A stretch of DNA of 64,000 bases from Algoriphagus sp. (GCF_013373065.1 NZ_JABXIN010000001.1:62001-126000); one strand, 5' to 3'; numbered from the stretch's first letter, positions 27,355-36,890 are shown. Notes: a model not told the origin generated them from the letters alone. Program-made: numbers and translations.

Positions 27355-29277
27355 CTAAAGAATCGTGATCGTAATCCTTCTGTTAAGGGCCTGATTTCGG
27401 GCGTTGGTATTAGGAACCATCGGTTCCCGATCTCCTTTGCCTTCTACTACTGCCCGGTCTTGATGAATTCCTTCTTTTATTAAAAAGTTTCTAACACTTT
27501 CAGCCCGCTGTAAACTCAAGCGCTGGTTATAAGCTGGACTTCCCACATTATCCGTATGTCCTGAAATTCGAATATTCACATTCGGATTCTCACCCAAAAA
27601 CTTGATTAGCCTACGAAGGGAACTCAATGATTCAGGTTTTAAATCATACTTATCAAAATCGAAAAAGATATTTTCAAACACGAACTCCTCACCTGACGCT
27701 ACAGGAGTCAACGCAATCTCCATGTCTTTCACATTTTGAATGCTGTCCCGCTGCACATTATAGATCTTAGGTAAGTATCCCTTTTTCTCCACGTAAAGTC
27801 CGGAAATTGAATTTTCCGGATAAAGCATCATGAATTCTCCTGTTTTTCCGTCCGCCTTGAATTCATAAAGCGTACTGTCATTGGTCAAAGAAACCAAAGA
27901 CAGAGTCGCATTAATTGGCTCACCTGTTTTGGAATTAAAAACCTTCCCCCCAGTGACAGTCAAATTATCCCCTAAATAAATATCCTGAGGAAAAGCAAAG
28001 CGATATAGCAGCGCCCGGTCATTATCCGACTGCTGAGTTGTCAATTCGGTGAAATAGGCATAATCTTTCTGAGCAGTAATAAAAAGCGCCACTTGATCCA
28101 ATTGATCATTAATCGGCAATCCTAGGTTCTCAGGTTCTGAAAATTCCCCGTTTTTAACCCTGGAAAGAAAAATATCCATCCCTCCAAAACCCTGATGACC
28201 ATTGGAGGCAAAAAAGAGAATCTCGTTATTAAAAAACATGAATGGGGAAATTTCATCTTTGGCTGTATTCACCATACTTCCTAGATTTTTGGCCTCTGAC
28301 CAGCTCCCGTCTTCTTTTCTTACCGAATACCAAATATCATTTCCTCCAAATCCACCTTTTCGATTGGATGAAAAGAAAAGGACTCTACCATCCGCAGAAA
28401 GAGAGGGCTGCGATTCCCATTCTCTGGAATTGACATTTTTTCCCATATTTTGAGGGCGTTGCCATCGGTCATTGACTTTATAGGCCACATACAAATCACA
28501 ACTCCCCTGAGAATCCGGCGCATCACAAGAAGTATAAATCAAGATATTCCCATCTGCAGTGACAGAACATGTCCCTTCGTTGTAAGGAGAATTGATTGTC
28601 TCAGCAATACTGGAAGGCATAGTCCAGCCTCCTTCCTCTGTCATAAAAGCTGTGTAGATATCTTCCTTGTCAAAATTACCCGTCCCATCACGTTTGGTAA
28701 ATAAAATCTGATTGCCATCGGCGGTCAGAACGGGGAAATATTGCAATTTGAATTCATTCAAAGGTGAATGAAGCCGCTCCTTGTCAATCGAGAGTGTATT
28801 CCCTAGCTGATCTTCCAAAAACTCCATCATGCCCTTCATCTCCTTATAGTATACACTCGTTCGGAAGGAGTCTTCCAACAATGGATCAATCTCTTGGAAT
28901 TGGTTGTAGGCTTCCTGAAACTCCCCTTTCTTCAAAAAAATATTGGTATACACCCATCCTATATCCGCGGCATGCTTTGGCTTGGCATTTTTCCCACTCA
29001 ACCTTGCTTTCCCTTGATCAGCTACTTCTTGGGCCTTTTCTAAATCTCCGGTGGTAATACACAGTTGAGCCATTTTAACATAGGCCTCCAAAAAAGACCG
29101 CTCTCGGGTGATGGCGGCTTGAAATTTTTCCATGGCCTCATCATAGCGTCTTTCGCGGATAAGTTGTTCCCCTTCTTCATAGTACCGAATCGCTCGCCCA
29201 TCAATAATGGAATACTGCTGAGCATGAAGCAAATAGGTGGGAACTAGAAATAGAAAGCAGAAGAAAAGGCTGCGCAT
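27355..29277 (-). CDS. OmpA-family protein with TPR, WD40-like (PD40) and carboxypeptidase-regulatory domains (PorE-like)
   Basis: 640 residues from the ATG at 29277, which begins a clear signal peptide (MRSLFFCFLFLVPTYLLHAQQ). In-frame codons further upstream overlap queE and are rejected. Domain order: TPR helices (about 30-130), PD40 propeller blades (for example LFFSSNRKGGFGGNDIWYS), a carboxypeptidase-regulatory-like segment, then a C-terminal OmpA peptidoglycan-binding domain (ISGHTDNVGSPAYNQRLSLQRAESVRNFL). This order matches PorE of type IX secretion, but similar proteins are widespread in Bacteroidota. It starts 4 bp after the queE stop, so it is probably co-transcribed with queE. 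Confidence 0.88.
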   Translation of the reverse strand: MRSLFFCFLFLVPTYLLHAQQYSIIDGRAIRYYEEGEQLIRERRYDEAMEKFQAAITRERSFLEAYVKMAQLCITTGDLEKAQEVADQGKARLSGKNAKPKHAADIGWVYTNIFLKKGEFQEAYNQFQEIDPLLEDSFRTSVYYKEMKGMMEFLEDQLGNTLSIDKERLHSPLNEFKLQYFPVLTADGNQILFTKRDGTGNFDKEDIYTAFMTEEGGWTMPSSIAETINSPYNEGTCSVTADGNILIYTSCDAPDSQGSCDLYVAYKVNDRWQRPQNMGKNVNSREWESQPSLSADGRVLFFSSNRKGGFGGNDIWYSVRKEDGSWSEAKNLGSMVNTAKDEISPFMFFNNEILFFASNGHQGFGGMDIFLSRVKNGEFSEPENLGLPINDQLDQVALFITAQKDYAYFTELTTQQSDNDRALLYRFAFPQDIYLGDNLTVTGGKVFNSKTGEPINATLSLVSLTNDSTLYEFKADGKTGEFMMLYPENSISGLYVEKKGYLPKIYNVQRDSIQNVKDMEIALTPVASGEEFVFENIFFDFDKYDLKPESLSSLRRLIKFLGENPNVNIRISGHTDNVGSPAYNQRLSLQRAESVRNFLIKEGIHQDRAVVEGKGDREPMVPNTNARNQALNRRITITIL

Positions 29278-29281
29278 AAAT

Positions 29282-29911
29282 CTATGGGATGTCCATAAAT
29301 TTATGAGTTTGTAGGGATATTTTCCAATTGGGGTGCTTTTTGACATAGTCAATGATCTCCGAAGTGAAGCGATCTGCTTTACTCCATTCGGGTTGAAGAC
29401 GCAATTCACAGGCCGAATTTACCAAAGCTGCATGCGTTTCTGCAAAATCAAAATCACTGGGATGAAAAACAACTACTTTCAGCTCATTTGCCTTCTCGTA
29501 AATGGATGGGTGGGGCTTTTTGAATTTTTTGGGCGAAAAGCATACCCAGTCAAACTCTCCTGAAAAGGGATGGGCACCTGAGGTTTCGATGTTGATGGTG
29601 AATCCCTTTTCCTTCAAAAGCTGAGTCAAAGGTCCTAAATTATACATCAAAGGCTCTCCACCAGTAATTACTACCAGTCTTCCGGGATATGCCAAAGCAC
29701 CTTCTACAATTTCTTCAATGGAGATAATCGGCCACTTTTCTGCCTCCCAGGATTCTTTGACATCGCACCAGACACAACCTACATCACAGCCTCCCAGCCG
29801 GATAAAATAAGCAGGATGTCCAGTATATTTCCCTTCTCCTTGAATAGTGTAGAAAGCCTCCATGACTGGAAGCTGTAGGCCAGCGGCCACAAGTTCTTGT
29901 GTAGTCATCAT
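29282..29911 (-). CDS. queE: 7-carboxy-7-deazaguanine synthase
   Basis: About 209 residues. The radical-SAM cluster motif is C-x3-C-x2-C in GGCDVGCVWCDVKESW, preceded by the family signature EAFYTIQGEGKYTGHPAYFIRLGGC and followed by VVITGGEPLMYN. It converts 6-carboxytetrahydropterin to 7-carboxy-7-deazaguanine in preQ0/queuosine synthesis. The start is ATG at 29911 or 29908. Farther upstream codons run through the leader and promoter. That leader (29912-29942) folds like a preQ1-I aptamer, suggesting feedback control by the pathway product. Confidence 0.93.
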   Translation of the reverse strand: MMTTQELVAAGLQLPVMEAFYTIQGEGKYTGHPAYFIRLGGCDVGCVWCDVKESWEAEKWPIISIEEIVEGALAYPGRLVVITGGEPLMYNLGPLTQLLKEKGFTINIETSGAHPFSGEFDWVCFSPKKFKKPHPSIYEKANELKVVVFHPSDFDFAETHAALVNSACELRLQPEWSKADRFTSEIIDYVKKHPNWKISLQTHKFMDIP

Positions 29912-29942
29912 AATTTTTGGTAAAGCGGGTGATCGAACCGCT
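29912..29942 (-). promoter_or_regulatory. Candidate preQ1-I-type riboswitch in the queE leader
   Basis: In minus-strand order: P1 strand AGCGG (29942-29938), loop TTCGATCAC, P1' CCGCT (29928-29924), tail TTACC then five A residues, then TT next to the ATG. This follows preQ1-I architecture: GGTTC at the P1/L1 junction, an unpaired C just before P1' (the expected ligand-pairing C), an A-rich tail, and a possible three-pair P2 (loop GAT with tail ATT). P2 would end directly at the start codon. The fold was drawn by eye and not computed. Confidence 0.5.
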
Positions 29943-29953
29943 GAATGTGGGGT

Positions 29954-29961
29954 CAAAGGTA
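29954..29961 (-). promoter_or_regulatory. -7 box of the queE promoter
   Basis: TACCTTTG on the minus strand, about 43 bases before the ATG. It is embedded in TTACCTACCTTTG, the same 13-mer as upstream of queD. Confidence 0.55.
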
Positions 29962-29970
29962 GGTAATTTG

Positions 29971-30046
29971 AATTGGAAAATTGAAAAATTTAAAGATTGG
30001 AAGATTAGGGCTTTAATTTTTCAATTTTGAAATCTTCCAATATTAC
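29971..30046. repeat. Intergenic AT-rich hairpin repeat, copy 1
   Basis: Two arms (about 29972-30006 and 30014-30045) built from TTGAAAAATT and TTGGAAGATT words pair imperfectly into a long stem. The repeat begins at the GNAT stop codon. A second copy lies on the other side of the same gene. Confidence 0.6.
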
Positions 30047-30480
30047 AATTGCTTCAGCATGACTATTCGATAATCCTCCACCCCTCCTTTGGGAATGACC
30101 TCCATGATTTTAAAGCCTCGATTTAATTCAAAAGCTATCATCGCTGGAAATCGGTTCCTGGTTTTGAAATAGATGGATCGAAAGCCCTTTTCCTTTGCCC
30201 AGTTTTCCTGGTATTCTGCTAAGGCATTTGCAATCCCTAACTTTCGAAATTCTGGTTTAACTCCGCCCATCCACGAATAAAAGGTATCCGGAATATCACT
30301 CTGATAGCCCACTTTGAATCCAATTAACTCTCCTTCGGTTTCAGCTAACAAAGCCAAAAAAAGTCGATGTTTCAATCGATTCCTATAAAAATCCAAAGAA
30401 GCCTTTCCGGGGAACTCGGGAATTTCTTGATGCACCCTATAAAGTTCTTCCAGAGAGGCTTCTCTTATTTGATATTGCAT
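30043..30480 (-). CDS. GNAT-family N-acetyltransferase
   Basis: 145 residues. The acetyl-CoA-binding region is visible as VKPEFRKLGIANALAEYQENWAKEKGF, a relaxed form of the R/Q-x-x-G-x-G/A motif. The C-terminal strand pair (ELNRGFKIMEVIPKGG) is typical of the fold. Substrate unknown. Members of one AT-rich hairpin repeat family lie on both sides of the gene. Confidence 0.82.
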   Translation of the reverse strand: MQYQIREASLEELYRVHQEIPEFPGKASLDFYRNRLKHRLFLALLAETEGELIGFKVGYQSDIPDTFYSWMGGVKPEFRKLGIANALAEYQENWAKEKGFRSIYFKTRNRFPAMIAFELNRGFKIMEVIPKGGVEDYRIVMLKQL

Positions 30481-30489
30481 TCAAATGGA

Positions 30490-30583
30490 AAATTTAAATA
30501 TTGAAAAATTGGAAGATTTAATCACAAGAACTTTACAAAACCTTATTCAGGTGAATTTTTCAATCTTCCAATTTTCAAATCTT
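30490..30583. repeat. Intergenic AT-rich hairpin repeat, copy 2
   Basis: Arm TTGAAAAATTGGAAGATT (30501-30518) pairs with AATCTTCCAATTTTCAA near 30562-30578. It begins at the stop codon of the M20 gene. An apparent open frame through it is a repeat artefact. Confidence 0.6.
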
Positions 30584-32173
30584 TCAATCCTTTTTAACCG
30601 TCGGATACGTCACACCCAGCTGCTCCAAATAGCTGTCATACTTGGTTTCGTCATAGTAGAACTTCTCCAAAGCTGGACGGAATTGCTTCATGATACTTTC
30701 ATTGAGATAGATCGGCGGATCATCATTTGCTGTGATCATGGGCTTATACTGCTCTTCTTTCGTTTGTACATTATTGAAGTAATCCCAAGCTTGATCTACC
30801 AATTCAGATTGAAGCAAAAAATCCAAAATGGTCATAGCTTCTACCTTGGCTCCGGCAGTCACCCCCTTATGAGCAATTGGCGTTGCCATGGCTATGGCAT
30901 TGCTCCAATGGTGGCCCGGTAAACCCGGAATATTGGAGGGAAAACGTAAAGTCACCGTTGGTACTACCCACGATACATCTCCAATATCATCCGATCCTCC
31001 ACTCCGAGGCTCGGTAACAGGCAGGCCAAGTTCATTTAGCTCGGTAGCTAGTCCTTCTTCTTTCGACCCCATTTCTTTTTGCACCGCCTTCGCCAACGTT
31101 TGATCTTTTTCGTCCCATTCAGGTAAACCTACCTTTTGAATGTTTTCAAACATGGTTTCTGCAATCACCTTATTAAAATGACGAGGCCATGCCGTTCCCA
31201 AAATTTTATAAGTCATTTCGGTATCGGTCATCAAAGCAGCTCCTTTTGCAATATTGGTCGCCTGCTCATACATTTCCATGATTCCATCATATTTCACATC
31301 TCGGAAATAATACCAAATAGAAGCTTTAGATGGTACCACATTTGGCTGGTCGCCTCCGTCAGTAATGACCGAATGAGATCTTTTTAAAGGGTGCAAGTGC
31401 TCCCGCTTATAGTTCCAACCGATATTCATCAACTCGACGGCATCCGCCGCACTCTTCCCTCTCCAAGGAGCCCCTGCAGCATGAGCAGCATCTCCTGAAA
31501 ACGTATATTCTACCGAAATCAAACCGGTTCCCGAAGCCTGTCCCCAGCTTACACCTAGATTATTGGCAACGTGGGTGAAAATACACAGATCAACGCCATC
31601 AAATAATCCGTCACGGGTATACCATGCCTTAGCAGCCACTAATTCTTCCGCGATTCCAGGCCAAAGAATCAGGGTCCCTCCTATATTTTCCCGCTCCATA
31701 ATTTCCTTCACGGCTAAAGCTGCTGTGATATTCAAAGGGATTCCAGCATTATGACCTTCTCCATGACCCGGAGCTCCCTCAACGATAGGCTTGTGGTAGG
31801 CCACTCCCGGATATTGCGAAGCTTTCGGAATATCATCCACATCGGAGCCCAAGGCTATTACCGGACCTTCCCCATTACTCCAAGTAGCCCACCAAGCAGT
31901 AGGGATACCAGAGATTCCGGTTTCAATGGTAAAACCATTTTCTTCCAAAATCCCTGTTAGGTATTTGGAAGATTCTATTTCCTGAAAACCAAGCTCCGCA
32001 AAGCTGAACACTTTGTCGACCATCACTTGACTTTGCTTGTGATTTGCTTGTACAATTTCAGCTGCCTCAGCCTTTAGAGCTTCAATTTGTTTGGGGGAAT
32101 ACTTTTTCTGTGCGTAGCTTCCTATGCTGATTCCCATTAGCAAGGCAAGACTTATTCCTGTAAATTTTTTCAT
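30584..32173 (-). CDS. Secreted M20-family amidohydrolase/peptidase (AbgB-like)
   Basis: 529 residues with a signal peptide (MKKFTGISLALLMGISIGSYAQ). M20 features are ALGSDVDDIPKASQYPG, GAPGHGEGHNAGIP (metal His/Asp area), GIAEELVAAK and the dimerisation-domain segment FSGDAAHAAGAPWRGKSAADAVELMN. The family hydrolyses N-acyl or aminobenzoyl-type amides; the exact substrate is unknown. The stop codon lies inside a repeat hairpin. Monocistronic or with GNAT. Confidence 0.9.
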   Translation of the reverse strand: MKKFTGISLALLMGISIGSYAQKKYSPKQIEALKAEAAEIVQANHKQSQVMVDKVFSFAELGFQEIESSKYLTGILEENGFTIETGISGIPTAWWATWSNGEGPVIALGSDVDDIPKASQYPGVAYHKPIVEGAPGHGEGHNAGIPLNITAALAVKEIMERENIGGTLILWPGIAEELVAAKAWYTRDGLFDGVDLCIFTHVANNLGVSWGQASGTGLISVEYTFSGDAAHAAGAPWRGKSAADAVELMNIGWNYKREHLHPLKRSHSVITDGGDQPNVVPSKASIWYYFRDVKYDGIMEMYEQATNIAKGAALMTDTEMTYKILGTAWPRHFNKVIAETMFENIQKVGLPEWDEKDQTLAKAVQKEMGSKEEGLATELNELGLPVTEPRSGGSDDIGDVSWVVPTVTLRFPSNIPGLPGHHWSNAIAMATPIAHKGVTAGAKVEAMTILDFLLQSELVDQAWDYFNNVQTKEEQYKPMITANDDPPIYLNESIMKQFRPALEKFYYDETKYDSYLEQLGVTYPTVKKD

Positions 32174-32300
32174 ACGATTGGTGGGTTGATTGCATGGAAT
32201 TTACCAAAAAGCTGAAAACTAGTTCAAAAAAATTGATCAAAGGAAAAATCTGCTTGTTGGAGGTTTTGAAAGTTTGGCTACCAAAGCCGTCTTATTTTTC

Positions 32301-32308
32301 TATTTTTG
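32301..32308 (+). promoter_or_regulatory. Possible -7 box of the leuS promoter
   Basis: TATTTTTG matches TAnnTTTG and lies 37 bases before the leuS ATG. No convincing -33 TTG at the right spacing. Confidence 0.4.
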
Positions 32309-32344
32309 CAGGCTGTTAGCTAAAAAATCAAGAATTCATCAATC

Positions 32345-35119
32345 ATGGCGGAATATAATTTCAGGGATATCGAGCAAAAGTGGCAAAGCTATTGGAAAGA
32401 AAAAGGCACATTTAAAGCCGAAGTAGACCCTAATCGGCCAAAGTTTTATTCCCTGGACATGTTTCCCTATCCTTCTGGCGCCGGACTTCATGTAGGCCAT
32501 CCGCTGGGTTACATTGCATCAGACATTGTCAGTCGATTCAAAATGCTCAAAGGATTCAATGTCCTTCATCCCATGGGCTATGATTCCTTCGGGTTGCCTG
32601 CAGAGCAATATGCTATCCAAACCGGTCAGCACCCAGCTGTAACTACGGAGCAAAATATCGCCCGCTATACAGAACAGTTGAAAAATATCGGCTTTGCCTT
32701 TGACTGGGACCGGGAAGTTCGTACTTCGGATCCATCTTATTACAAGTGGACCCAGTGGATCTTCATGCAGCTTTTCAACAGCTATTATGATTTGGAAGCT
32801 GATAAAGCTATGCCCATCGACTCCTTGGTTTCCCGATTTGAAAAAGAAGGAAATTCCAAATTAAAGGCAATTCATGATGATGAAACACCAATTTTTAGCG
32901 CAACAGAATGGAATGACTTCTCTGAAAAAGAAAAGCAGGAAATGTTGCTACGATACCGTCTCACCTACTTGGCTGAGACGACTGTCAACTGGTGTCCAGC
33001 TTTGGGTACTGTACTTTCCAATGATGAAGTAAAAGACGGATTTTCTGAAAGAGGAGGACATCCAGTAGAGCGTAAGAAAATGATGCAATGGTCCATGCGG
33101 ATTACTGCTTATGCCGATCGCTTGCTTCAGGGCTTGGAAAAAGTAGATTGGTCCGAGCCTATCAAAGAAATGCAGCGCAACTGGATCGGAAAGTCCATCG
33201 GTGCCGAGGTTCTTTTCGAAGTCAAAGGATCTGATAAGAAAATCAAAGTCTTCACTACTCGAGTTGATACGATTTTCGGGGTGACTTATTTGGCTTTGGC
33301 ACCTGAATCAGATTTGGCTGCTGAGCTGGTTACTGATGATCAGCGAGAAACCGCCGAAGCTTATATCGAAGTAGCTAAAAACCGCTCTGAGCGTGAGCGA
33401 ATGAGTGATGTAAAAACCATTTCCGGTGCGTTTACAGGTTCTTACGCGATCAACCCATTCAATGGAGAAGAAATTCAGATTTGGGTAGCTGATTATGTTT
33501 TGGCAGGATATGGAACAGGTGCTGTGATGGCCGTACCGGCTCATGATGAACGCGATTATAATTTCGCAAAACACTTTGGCTTGGAAATCAGACAGGTGAT
33601 CGAAGGTTCCATGGAAAATGGATCTTTCCCAGGTAAAGGTGGGCTGATTATCAATTCTGGCTTCATTTCAGGATTATACATGAAAGAAGCTATGCAGAAA
33701 TGCATTGAATTTTTGGAAGAAAAAGGAATTGGTAAAGGAAAAATCCAATACCGTATGCGAGATGCAATTTTCACTCGTCAGCGCTATTGGGGAGAACCGC
33801 TTCCCGTTTACTTCAAGGATGGCTTGCCCTATTTGATCGATGAAAAAGATCTTCCGTTGGTTTTACCGGAAGTTGATAAATATTTACCAACCGAAGATGG
33901 AGAGCCTCCACTAGGCCGTGCTAAAAACTGGACATACAAAACTGAAGATGGCGAATATCCTTTGGAACTATCCACCATGCCGGGTTGGGCAGGATCTAGC
34001 TGGTACTTCTTCCGTTACATGGATCCTAAAAATGATCAGGTTTTCGCAGACAAAGCTAAAACCGACTATTGGGGTGCGGTAGATTTATACATTGGAGGAT
34101 CGGAGCATGCTACCGGTCACTTGTTGTATTCACGCTTCTGGACGAAGTTTTTGTATGACATTGGTGCGGTGAGCATCGATGAGCCCTTCCAAAAAATGAT
34201 CAACCAAGGAATGATCCAAGGTCGATCCAATTTTGTGTATCGAGTTAAGGGAACCAACACCTTTGTATCTCATGGATTGAAGGATCAATATGACACATCA
34301 GCCATGCACGTCGACGTGAATATTGTCTACAATGATCAGTTGAATTTGGATAAATTCAAAGCTTGGAGACCGGATCTGGCGGATGCTGAATTCATTCTGG
34401 AAGATGGCAAATACATCTGCGGTGCCGAGGTAGAAAAAATGTCCAAATCCAAGTACAACGTGGTTAATCCGGATGACATCATTGAACGCTATGGTGCCGA
34501 CACCCTTAGACTTTACGAGATGTTCTTGGGGCCTTTGGAGCAATTCAAACCATGGAATACAAATGGAATTGATGGGGTATTCAAATTCTTAAGAAAGCTT
34601 TGGAACCTTTACCACAATGCTTCAGGCGAATTCGCTGTTTCTGATAATAAGGCCAGCAAAGAAGAACTCAAAGCTCTTCATAAAGCCATCAAAAAAATGG
34701 AGGAAGACATGGCAAATTATTCCTTCAACACCTCAGTGTCGAGTTTCATGATCTGTGTTAATGAGCTCACTGCCTTGAAATGCAACAAACGCGAAGTACT
34801 GGAGCCATTGGCTGTTTTGATTTCTCCCTATGCTCCTCATATTGCAGAAGAGCTTTGGTCCTTGCTAGGCCATTTGACATCTGTTACCACAGCTCAATTC
34901 CCCGAATTTAAAGAGGAATATTTGGTAGAAAGCAATTTTGAATATCCAATCATGATCAATGGTAAAATGCGCTCAAAAGTATCCTTGCCTTTGGATATGA
35001 ATAAAGTGGATATTGAAAAAGCAGCTTTGGCAGATGCCACCGTCCAAAAATGGTTGGAGGGAAAAGCTCCGAAAAAGGTGATTGTCGTTCCTGGTAAAAT
35101 CGTGAACCTGGTAATCTAA
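32345..35119 (+). CDS. leuS: Leucyl-tRNA synthetase
   Basis: 924 residues, bacterial LeuS length. The class I HIGH-type motif is in [16 protein letters not shown] and KMSKS in [11 protein letters not shown]. The editing (CP1) domain shows the [18 protein letters not shown] and [15 protein letters not shown] signatures. Charges tRNA-Leu in the cytoplasm. Terminator directly downstream. Confidence 0.98.
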   Translation: MAEYNFRDIEQKWQSYWKEKGTFKAEVDPNRPKFYSLDMFPYPSGAGLHVGHPLGYIASDIVSRFKMLKGFNVLHPMGYDSFGLPAEQYAIQTGQHPAVTTEQNIARYTEQLKNIGFAFDWDREVRTSDPSYYKWTQWIFMQLFNSYYDLEADKAMPIDSLVSRFEKEGNSKLKAIHDDETPIFSATEWNDFSEKEKQEMLLRYRLTYLAETTVNWCPALGTVLSNDEVKDGFSERGGHPVERKKMMQWSMRITAYADRLLQGLEKVDWSEPIKEMQRNWIGKSIGAEVLFEVKGSDKKIKVFTTRVDTIFGVTYLALAPESDLAAELVTDDQRETAEAYIEVAKNRSERERMSDVKTISGAFTGSYAINPFNGEEIQIWVADYVLAGYGTGAVMAVPAHDERDYNFAKHFGLEIRQVIEGSMENGSFPGKGGLIINSGFISGLYMKEAMQKCIEFLEEKGIGKGKIQYRMRDAIFTRQRYWGEPLPVYFKDGLPYLIDEKDLPLVLPEVDKYLPTEDGEPPLGRAKNWTYKTEDGEYPLELSTMPGWAGSSWYFFRYMDPKNDQVFADKAKTDYWGAVDLYIGGSEHATGHLLYSRFWTKFLYDIGAVSIDEPFQKMINQGMIQGRSNFVYRVKGTNTFVSHGLKDQYDTSAMHVDVNIVYNDQLNLDKFKAWRPDLADAEFILEDGKYICGAEVEKMSKSKYNVVNPDDIIERYGADTLRLYEMFLGPLEQFKPWNTNGIDGVFKFLRKLWNLYHNASGEFAVSDNKASKEELKALHKAIKKMEEDMANYSFNTSVSSFMICVNELTALKCNKREVLEPLAVLISPYAPHIAEELWSLLGHLTSVTTAQFPEFKEEYLVESNFEYPIMINGKMRSKVSLPLDMNKVDIEKAALADATVQKWLEGKAPKKVIVVPGKIVNLVI

Positions 35120-35138
35120 TCAAGAAGAATTGATAAAG

Positions 35139-35164
35139 AAGGGGAAGCTTGGTTTCCCCTTTTT
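35139..35164 (+). terminator. Rho-independent terminator after leuS
   Basis: AAGGGGAA (35139-35146) pairs with TTCCCCTT (35154-35161), followed by TTT. An in-frame extension of the next gene would run through it, so that gene starts later. Confidence 0.8.
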
Positions 35165-35204
35165 CATTTTAGGGCGTACTTTAGCTTATCCAATTTTTCA
35201 ACCC

Positions 35205-36233
35205 ATGATCATTTACACATTTCCAGTCCATACGGCCTTTATCGAAAGGGATCTGGAAATGATTCGCCCCATTGAAAAAATCAAACCCCTTGTTTTCACC
35301 AACAAGCCCCTTTTTCTTCCCTTTTTCTTTGTCCTCCAGTTTTTCCAATTGCTTTGGTTTTTACCCAGAACCAGTCAATACCTCTGTTTTTTTGGAGGCT
35401 ACCATAGCGTCCTTCCCGTATGGTTTGCAAGGATATTTGGGAAAAAATGCACCATTCAAGCCGGAGGTACGGACTGTATCAACATGCCGGAAATTGGCTA
35501 TGGAAATTTTCGAAAGAAATGGCTACGAAAAGCCACCGTCTATTCCTTTAAAAACTGCTCCCTCATATTGCCTGTCGCAGAGGCTTTGGTCAAGCAAGAT
35601 TATACCTACGATCCCCGCATTTCTCCGAATCAAGGTTTGTTGAATTTGATTCCAGATTTGAAAACCCCAATAAAAGTCATCCCAAATGGCTTTGACACGG
35701 ATTTCTGGAGAGATTTGGGAAAAGAGCGGAAACCATTCAGCTTTATTTCTGTCGCTACAGGCACTTCAAATCCTTCCCGTGCAATTGTAAAAGGTTATGA
35801 TTTGATCGAAGAATTAGCAAAAAACCATCCTGAATGGAGTTTCACCTTGGTGGGTGACTCCAATTATATTTCTTCGAATCCTAATGTGCAGGTTGTGGGA
35901 AAGACCAGGTCAAACGAACTTTTAGAACTTTATAACAGCCATCAATTCTATCTTCAGCTCTCTACCTCCGAAGGTTTTCCAAATGCACTGGGAGAAGCCA
36001 TGACTTGTGGCTGTATTCCCATAGGCTCGGCAGTTGGAGCCATTCCTGAAATTATTGATGAATGCGGGTCTATACTGAAAGAAAAAAACACCCGACTTTT
36101 AGAAAAAATCATTGAAGAATTAGGAACAAAGGATCTTGCAGAATTATCCAAAAAAGCCTCGGGCCGAGTTTTCCGAAACTTCGCCTTTGAAAAACGAAAA
36201 AAGGCCCTTTTAAAGGCCTTGAGATTTGCTTAA
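35205..36233 (+). CDS. Family 4 (GT-B) glycosyltransferase
   Basis: 342 residues from the ATG at 35205 (MIIYTFPVHTAFIERDLEM). An earlier in-frame start would include the leuS terminator and is rejected. The GT1 domain is shown by IKVIPNGFDTDFWRD and by the donor-site segment LSTSEGFPNALGEAMTCGCIPIGSAVGAIPEII with its E-x7-E spacing. It probably transfers a sugar to an envelope polysaccharide; no other polysaccharide genes are adjacent. It converges on the Crp/Fnr gene with a 4-bp 3' overlap. Confidence 0.87.
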   Translation: MIIYTFPVHTAFIERDLEMIRPIEKIKPLVFTNKPLFLPFFFVLQFFQLLWFLPRTSQYLCFFGGYHSVLPVWFARIFGKKCTIQAGGTDCINMPEIGYGNFRKKWLRKATVYSFKNCSLILPVAEALVKQDYTYDPRISPNQGLLNLIPDLKTPIKVIPNGFDTDFWRDLGKERKPFSFISVATGTSNPSRAIVKGYDLIEELAKNHPEWSFTLVGDSNYISSNPNVQVVGKTRSNELLELYNSHQFYLQLSTSEGFPNALGEAMTCGCIPIGSAVGAIPEIIDECGSILKEKNTRLLEKIIEELGTKDLAELSKKASGRVFRNFAFEKRKKALLKALRFA

Positions 36234-36868
36234 ACAAGCAATTCTATCTGATTTCGATTCACTCGAACCACGCCTCGCTGCTCCAGCTTTTTTAACAAGC
36301 GAGTAATCACCTCTCGGCTGGAATTTAGCTCCTGTGCTATTTGCTGATGGGTTTTATGAATAATGGAGCTTTGGCTCGCGGCAGCATTTTTCTCCAAATA
36401 TTCCAACAAACGTTCATCCATGCGATGGAAGGCAATGCCATCGACCACCTTCAATAATTCCTCAAATCGATCTTGGTAGGTATCCATGACGAAATAATAC
36501 CAAGACTTGTATTTAGGCATCCACTCATCCAACTTAGAAATCGGAACGGAGATAATCCTTGATTCTTCTTCAGGAATCGCTTTTATCTTGGAATACCCTT
36601 CCCGCGCGGAGCAAATCATGGTAATGGCACAAGCTTCACCAGGACCCAAATAGTATAGAAACAATTCATGATCATCCTCATCTTCGCGGAACACCTTCAC
36701 CTGACCCGAAACAATCAGCGGGATAATTTCTACTTTTTGTCCGATATCCATCATCAAGGTATCCGGAGGCAACAACTGCAAATCTGCAATCGCTAAAATT
36801 TCATCCTTCAATCCTTGCTCAAAATCCGGGAAGCAAAGCTCGAGGTATTGTCCAATTTCTTTTTTCAT
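36230..36868 (-). CDS. Crp/Fnr family transcriptional regulator
   Basis: 212 residues: cyclic-nucleotide-binding-like beta roll (about 25-120), dimer helix, and winged HTH (about 145-212). The recognition helix reads SSREVITRLLKKLEQ. Arg185, Glu186 and Arg190 match the CRP residues that read GTGA half-sites. The N-terminus lacks an FNR-type cysteine cluster (only Cys12, then Cys80 and Cys86 in GEACAITMICSA), so an oxygen-sensing 4Fe-4S cluster of the FNR kind is unlikely; the signal is unknown. It is divergent from the cyd operon, with a GTGA-N6-TCAC palindrome between them. Confidence 0.9.
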   Translation of the reverse strand: MKKEIGQYLELCFPDFEQGLKDEILAIADLQLLPPDTLMMDIGQKVEIIPLIVSGQVKVFREDEDDHELFLYYLGPGEACAITMICSAREGYSKIKAIPEEESRIISVPISKLDEWMPKYKSWYYFVMDTYQDRFEELLKVVDGIAFHRMDERLLEYLEKNAAASQSSIIHKTHQQIAQELNSSREVITRLLKKLEQRGVVRVNRNQIELLV

Positions 36869-36890
36869 GAACGAATTTCTTTGTTAAATG

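Noticed and set aside
29278..29409. N-terminal extension of the OmpA-family protein
   Set aside because: It overlaps the end of queE in another frame and would bury the signal peptide 44 residues inside the protein.
29920..29945. T-arm-like sequence suggesting a tRNA on the minus strand
   Set aside because: Only the GGTTCGA-like loop is present; no acceptor stem, D arm or anticodon arm can be drawn. It fits a riboswitch-like leader better.
30485..30922. Open frame of 145 codons on the plus strand
   Set aside because: It runs through an AT-rich inverted repeat and then antisense to the M20 gene; the peptide is the usual low-complexity product of that repeat.
35130..35204. Upstream extension of the glycosyltransferase
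   Set aside because: It contains the leuS terminator stem, and the family N-terminus fits the later ATG.
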